This document shows positions 1 through 6,106 of a stretch of 6,121 nucleotides of DNA, in pieces. Below the pieces are notes generated by a model, which was not told the origin of the DNA, made no database searches, and saw only the letters and a program-made list of their open reading frames with translations. Both the position numbers and the translations under genes were made by a program. Origin of the DNA: Streptosporangiaceae bacterium (GTDB lineage Bacteria > Actinomycetota > Actinomycetes > Streptosporangiales > Streptosporangiaceae). Within the stretch, counting starts at the first letter, position 1; every line of letters begins with the position of its first letter. The stretch is from the NCBI GenBank assembly GCA_030038715.1, contig JASHSO010000591.1:1-6121 (forward strand). The letters are read 5' to 3'.

Positions 1-866
1 GCGTCGACCACCTTCAGGGACACGCCGGTCGCGGCCACGAAGTCCTGCTCGACCTGCTGGGCCTCGCCGGACCGCAGCAGCCCGTGGTCGACAAACACGC
101 AGGTGAGCCTGGATCCGATCGCCCGCTGGACGAGCGCCGCCGCCACCGCGGAGTCCACCCCTCCGGACAGGCCGCAGATCGCGAGGCCCGAGCCGACCTG
201 GTCGCGGATCCGCTCGGTCTGTTCCTCGATGATGCCGCGCATGGTCCAGTTCGGCTCGCAGCCCGCCGCTGCCAGGAAGCTGCGCAGTATCGCCATCCCG
301 TGCTCGGTATGCAGCACCTCGGGATGGAACTGCACCCCGTACAGGCCCAGATCTGCCGCCTCCGCGGCCGCCACCGGGGTAGCCGCAGTCGACGCAGTGA
401 CAGCGAAGCCCGGCGGCGCGACAGCGCAGGTGTCGCCGTGTGACATCCAGACCTGCTGCTGTGCTGGCAGCCCGTCCAGGAGCACCCCGGCGGCAGCGAT
501 GACGTGGAGGGCGGTCGCCCCGTACTCCCCCGTTCCGGTATGCAAAACCTCGCCGCCAAGATCCCGCACCATGAGCTGAAAGCCGTAGCAAATGCCCAGG
601 GTTGGCAGCCCAGCCTCGAGCAGTCCCGCAGGCGCGGGCGGCGCGCCAGGAGCGTACACGGAGGCCGGGCCGCCGGACAGGATGATTGCCGACGGGTTGC
701 TGGCCAGCATCTCGCGCGCCGACATCGTGCTTGGCACGACGCGGGAATAGACACGGCACTCGCGCACGCGGCGGGCAATCAGTTGCGCATACTGGGCTCC
801 GAAATCCACCACCAGGACGGGCCCTGACCCTGGGCCGGCCGGCCCGTTCCGCTTGCCACCCGGCAT
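1..866 (-). CDS. guaA: GMP synthase (glutamine-hydrolysing), N-terminal part, truncated by window edge
   Basis: GuaA converts XMP to GMP using glutamine and ATP, the last step of de novo guanine nucleotide synthesis, in the cytoplasm. Reading the minus strand from the ATG at 866 gives 288 uninterrupted codons to the edge, a little over half of the usual roughly 520 residues. The class I glutamine amidotransferase domain fills about residues 17-200: DFGAQY at 21-26, nucleophile Cys93 in GICYGFQ, and the catalytic His181/Glu183 pair in VQFHPEV. The ATP-pyrophosphatase domain follows, with the P-loop SGGVDS at 234-239 and the family signature FVDHGLLR at 258-265. The XMP-binding and dimerisation parts lie outside the window. 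An in-frame TAG 12 bases upstream makes 866 the earliest ATG. There is no Shine-Dalgarno, but a TAGAAT hexamer sits at leaderless distance. Residues 1-16 are a Gly/Pro-rich extension before the first beta strand. The identification is firm. Confidence 0.97.
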   Translation of the reverse strand, partial: MPGGKRNGPAGPGSGPVLVVDFGAQYAQLIARRVRECRVYSRVVPSTMSAREMLASNPSAIILSGGPASVYAPGAPPAPAGLLEAGLPTLGICYGFQLMVRDLGGEVLHTGTGEYGATALHVIAAAGVLLDGLPAQQQVWMSHGDTCAVAPPGFAVTASTAATPVAAAEAADLGLYGVQFHPEVLHTEHGMAILRSFLAAAGCEPNWTMRGIIEEQTERIRDQVGSGLAICGLSGGVDSAVAAALVQRAIGSRLTCVFVDHGLLRSGEAQQVEQDFVAATGVSLKVVD

Positions 867-872
867 GAAGCG

Positions 873-878
873 ATTCTA
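873..878 (-). promoter_or_regulatory. Candidate -10 box for a leaderless guaA transcript
   Basis: On the minus strand TAGAAT (one mismatch to TATAAT) ends six bases before the guaA ATG at 866. Transcription would therefore start at or next to the A of the ATG. Actinobacteria use leaderless mRNAs with a TANNNT box at this distance frequently. No ribosome binding site is visible before the ATG, which fits. I see no good -35 match about 17 bases further upstream, so this rests on the -10 box and its spacing. Confidence 0.5.
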
Positions 879-943
879 GTCGGAGCTTACCCACGGACGC
901 CTTTTCGCGACACGAGCCGAGCCGGTCGCCCGCCCCAGCGCGG

Positions 944-963
944 CCGGGCTGCGGAGAGCCCGG
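944..963 (-). terminator. Hairpin after the CNNM gene, possible U-tract-less terminator
   Basis: CCGGGCT (944-950) and AGCCCGG (957-963) form a perfect 7-bp GC-rich stem with a 6-base loop. It lies about 30 bases past the stop codon of the CNNM-family gene and before the guaA promoter, a sensible place for a terminator. There is no T-run after it on the minus strand, so it is not a canonical intrinsic terminator. In GC-rich DNA a stem this short can also arise by chance. Nothing else is evident in the 867-993 gap. Confidence 0.3.
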
Positions 964-993
964 GTTAGGCCACGCCAGGTCCGCGCCGCCGGG

Positions 994-2325
994 CTAGCCG
1001 ACCGCGCCGGTGGGATCCGGCCGCCCTGCGGCCGCCGCGTCGCCGCGCCCGGCCCTCGCGGCGCTGACTCGCACCCGGGAGATCCGCCGGCCGTCTAGCT
1101 GGGTCACCGTCAGCGTCCGCCCGCCCACCTGGGCCGACTCACCTCCCTCGGGAAGGTGGCCGAGCGCGGCAAGCAGATACCCGGCGACCGTCTCGTACGG
1201 CCCTTCTGGCAACTCGAGCCCGGTCTGCTCGGCGAACTCGGTGAGGTTGAGCAACCCATCTACCTCCAGTTCGCCGCCGTGCAGCTGACGTGGGTGCGAG
1301 GCCTCCTCGTCGTACTCGTCCTGGATGTCTCCGATCAGCTCCTCGACTAGGTCCTCGAGGGTGACGATCCCGGCCGTGCCGCCGTACTCGTCGACGACGA
1401 TGGCCAGGTGCGCCCGGTCCCTGCGCATCTCCGACAACGCCGAGAGGATCATCTTGCTGATCGGCAGGAACTTCACCGGCCTGCAGACCTCTCCGACGTG
1501 CCGTGAGTCCTGGGCCGCGCGGCTGTCGAGCAGGTCACGGCTGTGCACGAAGCCGATGACGTCGTCGTAGGACTCCTGGTAGACCGGGAAGCGCGAGTAC
1601 CGAGCGCGCTCGGCGATCGCGGCGGCCTGCGCCAGCGGCATGGACGCAGGCAGGAACTCCACCTCGGTGCGCGGCACGAGCACCTCGCGAATCTGCCGCT
1701 TCCCGGCGTCGAAGACCTCGCCGACGATGTGCCGCTCGTCGGCGCTCAGCGCCTGGTGGCCAGCGACCAGGTCACGAAGCTCCTCGTCGGTCATCACGCC
1801 GCGAGACGCGCCAGGGTCGCCGCCGAGCAGTCGTACGACCAGGTTCGTCGTCCGGGACAGCAGCCAGACCAGCGGCCTGGCGAGCGTCGCGAGCCGGTCG
1901 ACGACCGGAGCTGCCAGCATCGAGACACGCTCCGACCGCTGCAGCGCCAGCCGCTTGGGCGCCAGCTCGCCGAAGATCAGGGTGAAGAACGAGATGATCA
2001 GGGTCACCGCGACCAGCGCCACCGCAGTCGCCACACCATGCGGCATGACGTGGCTGAGCTGGACCTGCAGCTTGGCGGACAGCAGCGCGGCGCCGAACGC
2101 TCCCGACAGCAGGGTCGCCACGGTCACGCCGATCTGCACCGAGGACAGGAACCTGTTCGGGTCCTGGGCCAGTCGGGCCGCCCGCTGGCCGCGCTTGCCG
2201 CGCCGGCTGAGCGAGCGCACCTGCCCTTCTCGCAGCGACACCAGAGCCATCTCGGCGGCCGCGAAGAAGCCGCCGATCAGCACCATGACGAGGACGAGGA
2301 GAATATCCCAGCCGACGCTATTCAC
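994..2325 (-). CDS. CNNM/CorC-HlyC family membrane protein with CBS pair (hemolysin family protein)
   Basis: An integral membrane protein of 443 residues from the GTG at 2325, typical length for the family. Order of domains: a CNNM (DUF21) membrane domain at about 1-190, a CBS pair at about 215-335, and a C-terminal CorC_HlyC domain at about 345-422. Hydrophobic segments lie near 6-26, 63-84, 98-118 and possibly 136-166. Family motifs visible are FFAAAEMAL (20-28), SSVQIGVTVATLLSG (61-75) and FGELAPKR (118-125). The second CBS repeat carries VDEYGGTAGIVTLEDLVEE (311-329). Characterised relatives handle Mg2+ (export or cobalt/magnesium tolerance), and CBS pairs often bind adenine nucleotides. 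The name hemolysin is historical, and transport here is inferred. The reading frame continues upstream to a TTG at 2436, but that extension is Arg/Gly/Ala-rich and unlike the family, whereas GTG 2325 leads directly into the first membrane segment. The last 20 residues are a low-complexity Ala/Gly/Arg tail. The gene stands alone between guaA and a divergent gene. Confidence 0.92.
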   Translation of the reverse strand: MNSVGWDILLVLVMVLIGGFFAAAEMALVSLREGQVRSLSRRGKRGQRAARLAQDPNRFLSSVQIGVTVATLLSGAFGAALLSAKLQVQLSHVMPHGVATAVALVAVTLIISFFTLIFGELAPKRLALQRSERVSMLAAPVVDRLATLARPLVWLLSRTTNLVVRLLGGDPGASRGVMTDEELRDLVAGHQALSADERHIVGEVFDAGKRQIREVLVPRTEVEFLPASMPLAQAAAIAERARYSRFPVYQESYDDVIGFVHSRDLLDSRAAQDSRHVGEVCRPVKFLPISKMILSALSEMRRDRAHLAIVVDEYGGTAGIVTLEDLVEELIGDIQDEYDEEASHPRQLHGGELEVDGLLNLTEFAEQTGLELPEGPYETVAGYLLAALGHLPEGGESAQVGGRTLTVTQLDGRRISRVRVSAARAGRGDAAAAGRPDPTGAVG

Positions 2326-2332
2326 GTCCGGA

Positions 2333-2337
2333 TCCCC
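2333..2337 (-). promoter_or_regulatory. Weak ribosome binding site supporting the GTG 2325 start
   Basis: GGGGA on the minus strand ends seven bases before the GTG at 2325. It is a weak Shine-Dalgarno match, but the spacing is good. It supports starting the CNNM protein here rather than at the upstream in-frame TTG (2436). Confidence 0.45.
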
Positions 2338-2458
2338 GACCTCGTTACTTGGCCGTGCGAGGGCTGTGGCGTCCCCGCGCCTGGCGTCGCCGCACCCCGG
2401 CCGCAAACCGCAACTCGGTCGCGCGGTGATTTGCAACAGTCTATGCAGCCTGCCCGTG

Positions 2459-2479
2459 CCGGCGAGCAGTACTCGCCGG
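2459..2479. repeat. Inverted repeat, 8-bp arms, 5-base spacer
   Basis: CCGGCGAG (2459-2466) and CTCGCCGG (2472-2479) are perfect inverted copies around CAGTA. The element lies just upstream of the TAGACT hexamer at 2438-2443, overlapping where a -35 box would be for minus-strand transcription. It could be an operator for a dimeric regulator, or a hairpin in a transcript. No regulator can be named from the sequence. Confidence 0.4.
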
Positions 2480-2526
2480 GCGGAGGACCGGCCAGGCGCT
2501 TGGCGACTTGTGCGGGTAGCGTGACA

Positions 2527-2536
2527 CCTGCGCAGG
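2527..2536. repeat. 10-bp perfect palindrome upstream of the M20 promoter
   Basis: CCTGCGCAGG reads the same on both strands. It ends five bases before the proposed -35 box of the M20 gene, a place where an activator or repressor could bind. Short GC palindromes are common in such DNA, so a function is only a possibility. Confidence 0.25.
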
Positions 2537-2541
2537 CATGA

Positions 2542-2571
2542 TTGTTTTACCGAAATTAGCCATACTATAGT
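2542..2571 (+). promoter_or_regulatory. Promoter of the M20 gene, leaderless
   Basis: TTGTTT (2542-2547) and TATAGT (2566-2571) are separated by 18 bases inside the only clearly AT-rich island of the window. TATAGT matches the -10 consensus at five of six positions; the -35 box keeps the conserved TTG. Seven bases follow before the GTG at 2579, so transcription would start at or beside the start codon, giving a leaderless mRNA. This also explains the missing Shine-Dalgarno. The -10 box lies within the palindrome ACTATAGT (2564-2571), so a hexamer also exists on the opposite strand, but without a recognisable -35 there. Confidence 0.6.
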
Positions 2572-2578
2572 CCTTTTA

Positions 2579-3820
2579 GTGATAAACGTCGCGAACTGGG
2601 ATGCGAGAAGGTCGGGTGAGCAGGTGGCCGGAATCTACGACGAGGCCGTGGCGATCTCCGCAGCGGTGACGGAGCTGCGCAGGTCCATCCATGCCGATCC
2701 AGAGATCGGGCTCGCCCTGCCCCGTACGCAGCGCAAGGTGCTCGACGCGCTCGACGGGCTGCCGCTGGAGATCACGCTCGGCACGAGCCTGACTTCGGTC
2801 ACGGCGGTCTTGCGCGGCGGCAAGCCGGGCAAGACGGTGCTGCTGCGCGGTGACATGGACGCGCTGCCGGTTACCGAGCGCACCGGACTTGGCTACGCCT
2901 CGCGAGTCGACGGCGCCATGCACGCGTGCGGCCACGACCTGCACACCGCGATGCTGGCCGGCGCGGCCAGGCTGCTGTCGGCCCGCCAGGCCGAATTGGC
3001 GGGCAATGTCATCTTCATGTTCCAGCCAGGCGAGGAAGGGCCGGGCGGCGGCCGGATCATGGTCGCGGAAGGCGTACTCGAAGCGGCGGGCGAGCGGCCG
3101 GTCGCCGCCTACGCCCTGCATGTGTCCTCCGGGTTGTTGCCGTTTGGTGTCGTTGCCAGTCGGCCTGGCACCGCCATGGCCGCCGCGGATACGCTCCATG
3201 TCACCGTGCACGGCAGGGGCGGCCACGGCTCGCAGCCGCACCGGGCGGCCGACCCGGTGCCCGCCGCATGCGAGATCGTGCTCGCCTTGCAGGCCATGGT
3301 GACGAGGCAGTTTGACGTATTCGACCCGATCGTGCTGACCGTCGGCACGTTCCACGCCGGCACCACCGACAACGTCATCGGCGACGACGCGCGATTCATC
3401 GCCACGGTGCGCTCGTTCTCGCCGCAGGCCCGCGCGGCGGTGCAGCAGGCAGCGCCCCGGCTCGTGCGTGACATCGCCGCTGGCCACGGCCTTACCGCAG
3501 ACGCCGAGTTCGTGGATGGATATCCGGTGACGGTCAACAACCCGGCGGAGGTGGCGTTCGCCGAGCAGACGATCGCGGCCACCCTGGGCGACAATAGGTA
3601 CCTGACCGCCCCGAACCCGCTGACCGGCTCGGAGGATTTCTCCTATGTTCTCGAGCAGGTGCCCGGCGCGTTCCTGATGCTCGGCGCCTGCCCGCCGGAG
3701 GCAGATCCGGGCACGGCACCGTTCAACCACTCCGCGCAAGCCGTGTTCGACGATGCCGTGCTGCCGGACGGGACAGCCTTGTACGCCGAGCTTGCCCTCC
3801 GGCGGCTGGCCGCTGGCTGA
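2579..3820 (+). CDS. M20 family (AbgB/HipO-like) metal-dependent amidohydrolase
   Basis: A cytoplasmic amidohydrolase of 413 residues, close to the family's usual 380-430, with no signal peptide. Relatives cleave the amide bond of N-acyl amino acids (hippurate, aminobenzoyl-glutamate, indoleacetyl-amino acids, N-acetyl-diaminopimelate) with two metal ions. Motifs run in family order: RRSIHADPEIG (34-44), LLRGDMDALP (88-97), HACGHDLHT (115-123) with probable ligands Cys117 and His119, FQPGEEGPGGG (148-158) with Glu152/Glu153, ALHV (179-182) with His181, the dimerisation-domain motif HGRGGHGSQPH (211-221), LTGSEDFSY (348-356), and FNHS (382-385) with His383. All expected metal ligands are present, so it should be active; the substrate cannot be told from the sequence. 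The GTG at 2579 is chosen because a -10 box sits seven bases upstream. An in-frame GTG at 2624 would remove 15 residues before the conserved part and is the alternative. It is monocistronic on its strand and ends tail to tail with mdh, three bases apart. Confidence 0.94.
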   Translation: MINVANWDARRSGEQVAGIYDEAVAISAAVTELRRSIHADPEIGLALPRTQRKVLDALDGLPLEITLGTSLTSVTAVLRGGKPGKTVLLRGDMDALPVTERTGLGYASRVDGAMHACGHDLHTAMLAGAARLLSARQAELAGNVIFMFQPGEEGPGGGRIMVAEGVLEAAGERPVAAYALHVSSGLLPFGVVASRPGTAMAAADTLHVTVHGRGGHGSQPHRAADPVPAACEIVLALQAMVTRQFDVFDPIVLTVGTFHAGTTDNVIGDDARFIATVRSFSPQARAAVQQAAPRLVRDIAAGHGLTADAEFVDGYPVTVNNPAEVAFAEQTIAATLGDNRYLTAPNPLTGSEDFSYVLEQVPGAFLMLGACPPEADPGTAPFNHSAQAVFDDAVLPDGTALYAELALRRLAAG

Positions 3821-3823
3821 CGG

Positions 3824-4786
3824 CTACAGGCTGGCGACGTCGGCCTGCTTGGACCGGACCGCCTCGGCCGCCGCGCGCAGGGCTGCCTGCTCGGACTGCG
3901 TGAGGTCGCGCTCGACCACCCGCCGGACTCCGGTACTGCCCACCTCGGCTTCCACGCCGAGGTACACGCCGGAGATGCCGTACTGGCCGTCCACCCATGC
4001 GCACACCGGCATGATGGCGCCGGAGTCCTCGGCCACCGCCCTCGCCATCCGTGCGGCGGCCGCGGACGGCGCGTAATAAGCCGAGCCGGTCTTCAGCAGC
4101 GCGACGATCTCGCCGCCGCCATTTCGGGTTCGCTCTACCAGCTCGCCGATATCTGCTGCGGACAACAGGCTCATCAGCGGCTTGCCGTCGACCGAGCAGG
4201 CCGAGGGCACCGGAACCATCGTGTCGCCGTGCGAGCCGAGGGTCACAGTCTTGACCGAGCCGACCGGAACACCAAGCTTGTCGGCCACGAAGTAGGTGAA
4301 GCGGGCAGTGTCGAGCATGCCCGCCTGGCCCAGCACGCGGTGCGCGGGGAACCCGGACACCCTGGCGGCGAGCGCCGTCATCTCATCGAGTGGGTTCGAG
4401 ACCACGATCAGCACGGCGTCCGGCGCGTGCTTGACGACCTGTTCGGTGACGCTGCGCACGATCTTGGCGTTGACGCCGATCAGGTCCATCCGGCTCATGC
4501 CCGGCTTGCGCGGCAGGCCGGCCGTGACAATGACGATGGCCGAGCCGGCGATCGCCTCGTAGCCGTCGCCGTCGGCAGTCGTAGTCTGGCCCGTGACCTT
4601 GGTCTCGAACCCTTCCACCGGGCGCGACTGGTTCATGTCCAGGGCGAGCCCTTCCGGCCTGCCCTCGATGATGTCGGTCAGCACAACCTCGTCGAATATG
4701 TCGTACTCAGCCAGGCGCTGCGCCGTGGTCGAACCGTAGAATCCGGCACCGACGACAGTTATCTTCCCCGTGCGGGCCATTCCCAT
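3824..4786 (-). CDS. mdh: Malate dehydrogenase, LDH-like type
   Basis: Oxidises malate to oxaloacetate with NAD in the TCA cycle, in the cytoplasm. The 320 residues match the LDH-like MDH family. The Rossmann motif is GAGFYG (13-18), and Asp38 at the end of the second beta strand favours NAD over NADP. The substrate loop is LPRKPGMSR (91-99); Arg93 sits where lactate dehydrogenases have Gln, which marks malate specificity, and Arg99 is the mobile-loop arginine. Next come VSNPLDEMT (129-137, Asn131), LDTARF (158-163, catalytic Asp159 and substrate-binding Arg162) and GSHGDTMVP (184-192, catalytic His186). It is not the GAAGQIGY-type MDH known from Streptomyces and Mycobacterium. Two ATGs compete: 4786 (three bases after AAGGAG) and 4780 (nine bases after it); the shorter form has 318 residues. 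It lies 33 bp downstream of icd with no terminator between, so the two are probably one operon. Its stop lies three bases from that of the convergent M20 gene. Confidence 0.96.
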   Translation of the reverse strand: MGMARTGKITVVGAGFYGSTTAQRLAEYDIFDEVVLTDIIEGRPEGLALDMNQSRPVEGFETKVTGQTTTADGDGYEAIAGSAIVIVTAGLPRKPGMSRMDLIGVNAKIVRSVTEQVVKHAPDAVLIVVSNPLDEMTALAARVSGFPAHRVLGQAGMLDTARFTYFVADKLGVPVGSVKTVTLGSHGDTMVPVPSACSVDGKPLMSLLSAADIGELVERTRNGGGEIVALLKTGSAYYAPSAAAARMARAVAEDSGAIMPVCAWVDGQYGISGVYLGVEAEVGSTGVRRVVERDLTQSEQAALRAAAEAVRSKQADVASL

Positions 4787-4789
4787 GAT

Positions 4790-4797
4790 CTCCTTCT
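4790..4797 (-). promoter_or_regulatory. Ribosome binding site of mdh
   Basis: AGAAGGAG on the minus strand is the best Shine-Dalgarno in the window and lies in the icd-mdh gap. Its final G is three bases from the ATG at 4786 and nine from the ATG at 4780, so it allows either start and does not clearly favour the longer protein. Its presence here supports translation of mdh from a shared icd-mdh message. Confidence 0.7.
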
Positions 4798-4819
4798 GAG
4801 CTGCGGCGGATTGGTTCGG

Positions 4820-6040
4820 TCAGGACGCGGCCATGGCGGCACGTAGGCTCTGCTCCAATGCCGCCAGGAACTCTTCGGTAGTCAGGAACGGGGTCGCGCC
4901 GCCGACCAGCAGCGCCAGGTCCTTGGTCATCTTGCCCTGCGCTACGGTCTGCACGCAGACCCGCTCCAGCGTCTCTGCGAACACGGTCACCTCGGGGGTG
5001 CCATCGAGCTTGCCGCGGTGCGCGAGCCCGCGAGTCCAGGCGAAAATCGAAGCGATCGGGTTGGTGGACGTCGGCCTCCCTTGCTGGTGCTGCCGGTAGT
5101 GCCGAGTGACGGTGCCATGCGCGGCCTCGGCCTCGACGGTCCTGCCGTCCGGGGTCATCAGCACGCTCGTCATCAGGCCCAGCGAGCCGTAGCCCTGGGC
5201 CACGATGTCGGACTCGACGTCACCGTCGTAGTTCTTACAGGCCCAGACGATGCCTCCGTTGCCCTTGATCACCTGAGCCACCATGTCGTCGATGAGCCGG
5301 TGCTGGTAGAAGATCCCGGCCGCCTCGAACTCGGCCTTGAACTCACTCTCGAAGACCTCGGCGAAGATGTCCTTGAACCGCCCGTCGTAGGCCTTCAGGA
5401 TCGTGTTCTTGGTGGACAGGTAGAGCGGGTAACCACGATCCAGCGCGTAGCGCATGCTCGCGCGGGCGAAGTCGCGGATCGAGTCGTCGAAGTTGTACAT
5501 GGCCATCGCGACGCCGCTGCCAGCGAACCTGGCCACCTCGTAATCCTTGCGCTCGCCGTCGCCGTCCGGTGTGAACGAGATGTGGACAGTGCCCGCGGCC
5601 GGCACCACGAAGTCAGTTGCCCGGTACTGGTCGCCGTGCGCATGCCTGCCGATCACGATCGGCTGGGTCCAGCCCGGCACGAACCGAGGGATGCTGGAGA
5701 TGACGATCGGCTCCCGAAAGATCACACCGCCAAGGATGTTGCGGATAGTGCCATTCGGCGACTTCCACATCTTCTTCAGCCCGAACTCGGTAACCCGGTC
5801 CTCGTCCGGCGTGATCGTGGCGCACTTCACCCCCACGCCGTGCCGCTTGATGGCGTTGGCCGCATCGACGGTGACCTGGTCATCGGTAGCGTCTCGGTGC
5901 TGGATCGACAGGTCGTAGTACTCCAGGTCGACGTCGAGGTACGGCAGGATCAGCTGATCCTTGATGAACTTCCAGATGATGCGGGTCATCTCGTCCCCGT
6001 CGAGTTCCACGACGGGGTTGGCCACCTTGATCTTGGACAC
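4820..6040 (-). CDS. icd: NADP-dependent isocitrate dehydrogenase, eukaryote-like dimeric family
   Basis: Oxidatively decarboxylates isocitrate to 2-oxoglutarate, producing NADPH, in the TCA cycle. The protein resembles mitochondrial/cytosolic eukaryotic IDH and mycobacterial IDH-1, not the E. coli-type enzyme. From the GTG at 6040 it has 406 residues. Substrate site: Thr77 in ATITPDE (74-80), Ser94, Asn96 and Arg100 in SPNGTIR (94-100), Arg109, Arg132 in [12 protein letters not shown] (131-142) and Tyr139. Catalytic Lys211 is in STKNT (209-213). Metal-binding aspartates are Asp251 in IDDMVAQ and Asp274/Asp278 in NYDGDVESD (270-278). The NADP-specificity motif HGTVTRHYR (308-316) is intact. 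GTG 6040 is preferred because it gives the family's MSKIKV-like N-terminus and has AAAGGGA eight bases upstream; the in-frame ATG at 6058 adds six residues and has no Shine-Dalgarno. mdh follows 33 bp downstream on the same strand, implying co-transcription. Confidence 0.97.
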   Translation of the reverse strand: MSKIKVANPVVELDGDEMTRIIWKFIKDQLILPYLDVDLEYYDLSIQHRDATDDQVTVDAANAIKRHGVGVKCATITPDEDRVTEFGLKKMWKSPNGTIRNILGGVIFREPIVISSIPRFVPGWTQPIVIGRHAHGDQYRATDFVVPAAGTVHISFTPDGDGERKDYEVARFAGSGVAMAMYNFDDSIRDFARASMRYALDRGYPLYLSTKNTILKAYDGRFKDIFAEVFESEFKAEFEAAGIFYQHRLIDDMVAQVIKGNGGIVWACKNYDGDVESDIVAQGYGSLGLMTSVLMTPDGRTVEAEAAHGTVTRHYRQHQQGRPTSTNPIASIFAWTRGLAHRGKLDGTPEVTVFAETLERVCVQTVAQGKMTKDLALLVGGATPFLTTEEFLAALEQSLRAAMAAS

Positions 6041-6048
6041 GCCTGCAT

Positions 6049-6055
6049 TCCCTTT
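6049..6055 (-). promoter_or_regulatory. Ribosome binding site favouring the GTG 6040 start of icd
   Basis: AAAGGGA on the minus strand lies eight bases before the GTG at 6040 and inside the six-codon extension that would follow the ATG at 6058. No comparable purine-rich site precedes 6058. The match is moderate, so the start choice also rests on similarity of the N-terminus to the family. Confidence 0.4.
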
Positions 6056-6088
6056 CATCGCGCGGCCACGTTGCCGCGGCGAACCCTG

Positions 6089-6106
6089 ACCGGGCGCGAG
6101 CCCGGT
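6089..6106. repeat. Perfect hairpin upstream of icd
   Basis: ACCGGGC (6089-6095) and GCCCGGT (6100-6106) form a 7-bp perfect stem around a four-base loop, GCGA on the plus strand and TCGC on the minus strand. It lies 49-66 bases upstream of the icd GTG. No T-run follows on either strand, so it is not a canonical intrinsic terminator. It may be an operator, a structured leader of icd, or the end of an upstream gene's message beyond the edge. I see no clear -10 box between it and icd. Confidence 0.4.

Larger units (their letters stand above)
2326..2578. other. Divergent intergenic region between the CNNM gene and the M20 gene
   Basis: These 253 bases separate two divergently transcribed genes and should hold both promoters. 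The part next to the plus-strand gene (about 2539-2584) is strikingly AT-rich against the surrounding GC-rich DNA and carries a strong promoter candidate. A weaker minus-strand hexamer, TAGACT (2443 down to 2438), could be the -10 box of the CNNM gene. That would give a leader of about 100 bases, but I find no matching -35 box. An 8-bp inverted repeat and a 10-bp palindrome are listed separately. Frames open across this region on both strands look like chance GC-rich frames; I see no gene here. Confidence 0.6.

Noticed and set aside
14..778. Minus-strand open frame of 254 codons overlapping guaA
   Set aside because: It is an alternative frame of the same strand with a Cys/Arg/Ser-rich product; the neighbouring frame gives an intact GMP synthase N-terminus running from 866 to the edge.
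867..993. A small gene between guaA and the CNNM gene
   Set aside because: No convincing start codon with a ribosome binding site and no conserved-looking product; the gap is explained by a promoter and a hairpin.
2326..2436. N-terminal extension of the CNNM protein to the TTG at 2436
   Set aside because: The extra 37 residues are Arg/Gly/Ala-rich, unlike a signal peptide or the family, and GTG 2325 has a weak but well-spaced ribosome binding site just before the first membrane segment.
1543..2541. Long plus-strand open frames opposite the CNNM gene (also 1640-2524)
   Set aside because: The translations are rich in Arg, Ser, Gln and Pro with no recognisable motif, and the opposite strand encodes a clear family protein through the same bases. 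They are products of high GC at third codon positions.
2576..3739. 387-codon minus-strand open frame opposite the M20 gene
   Set aside because: It mirrors a gene with all M20 motifs intact, and its own product is Arg/His/Gly-rich and resembles no family I know.
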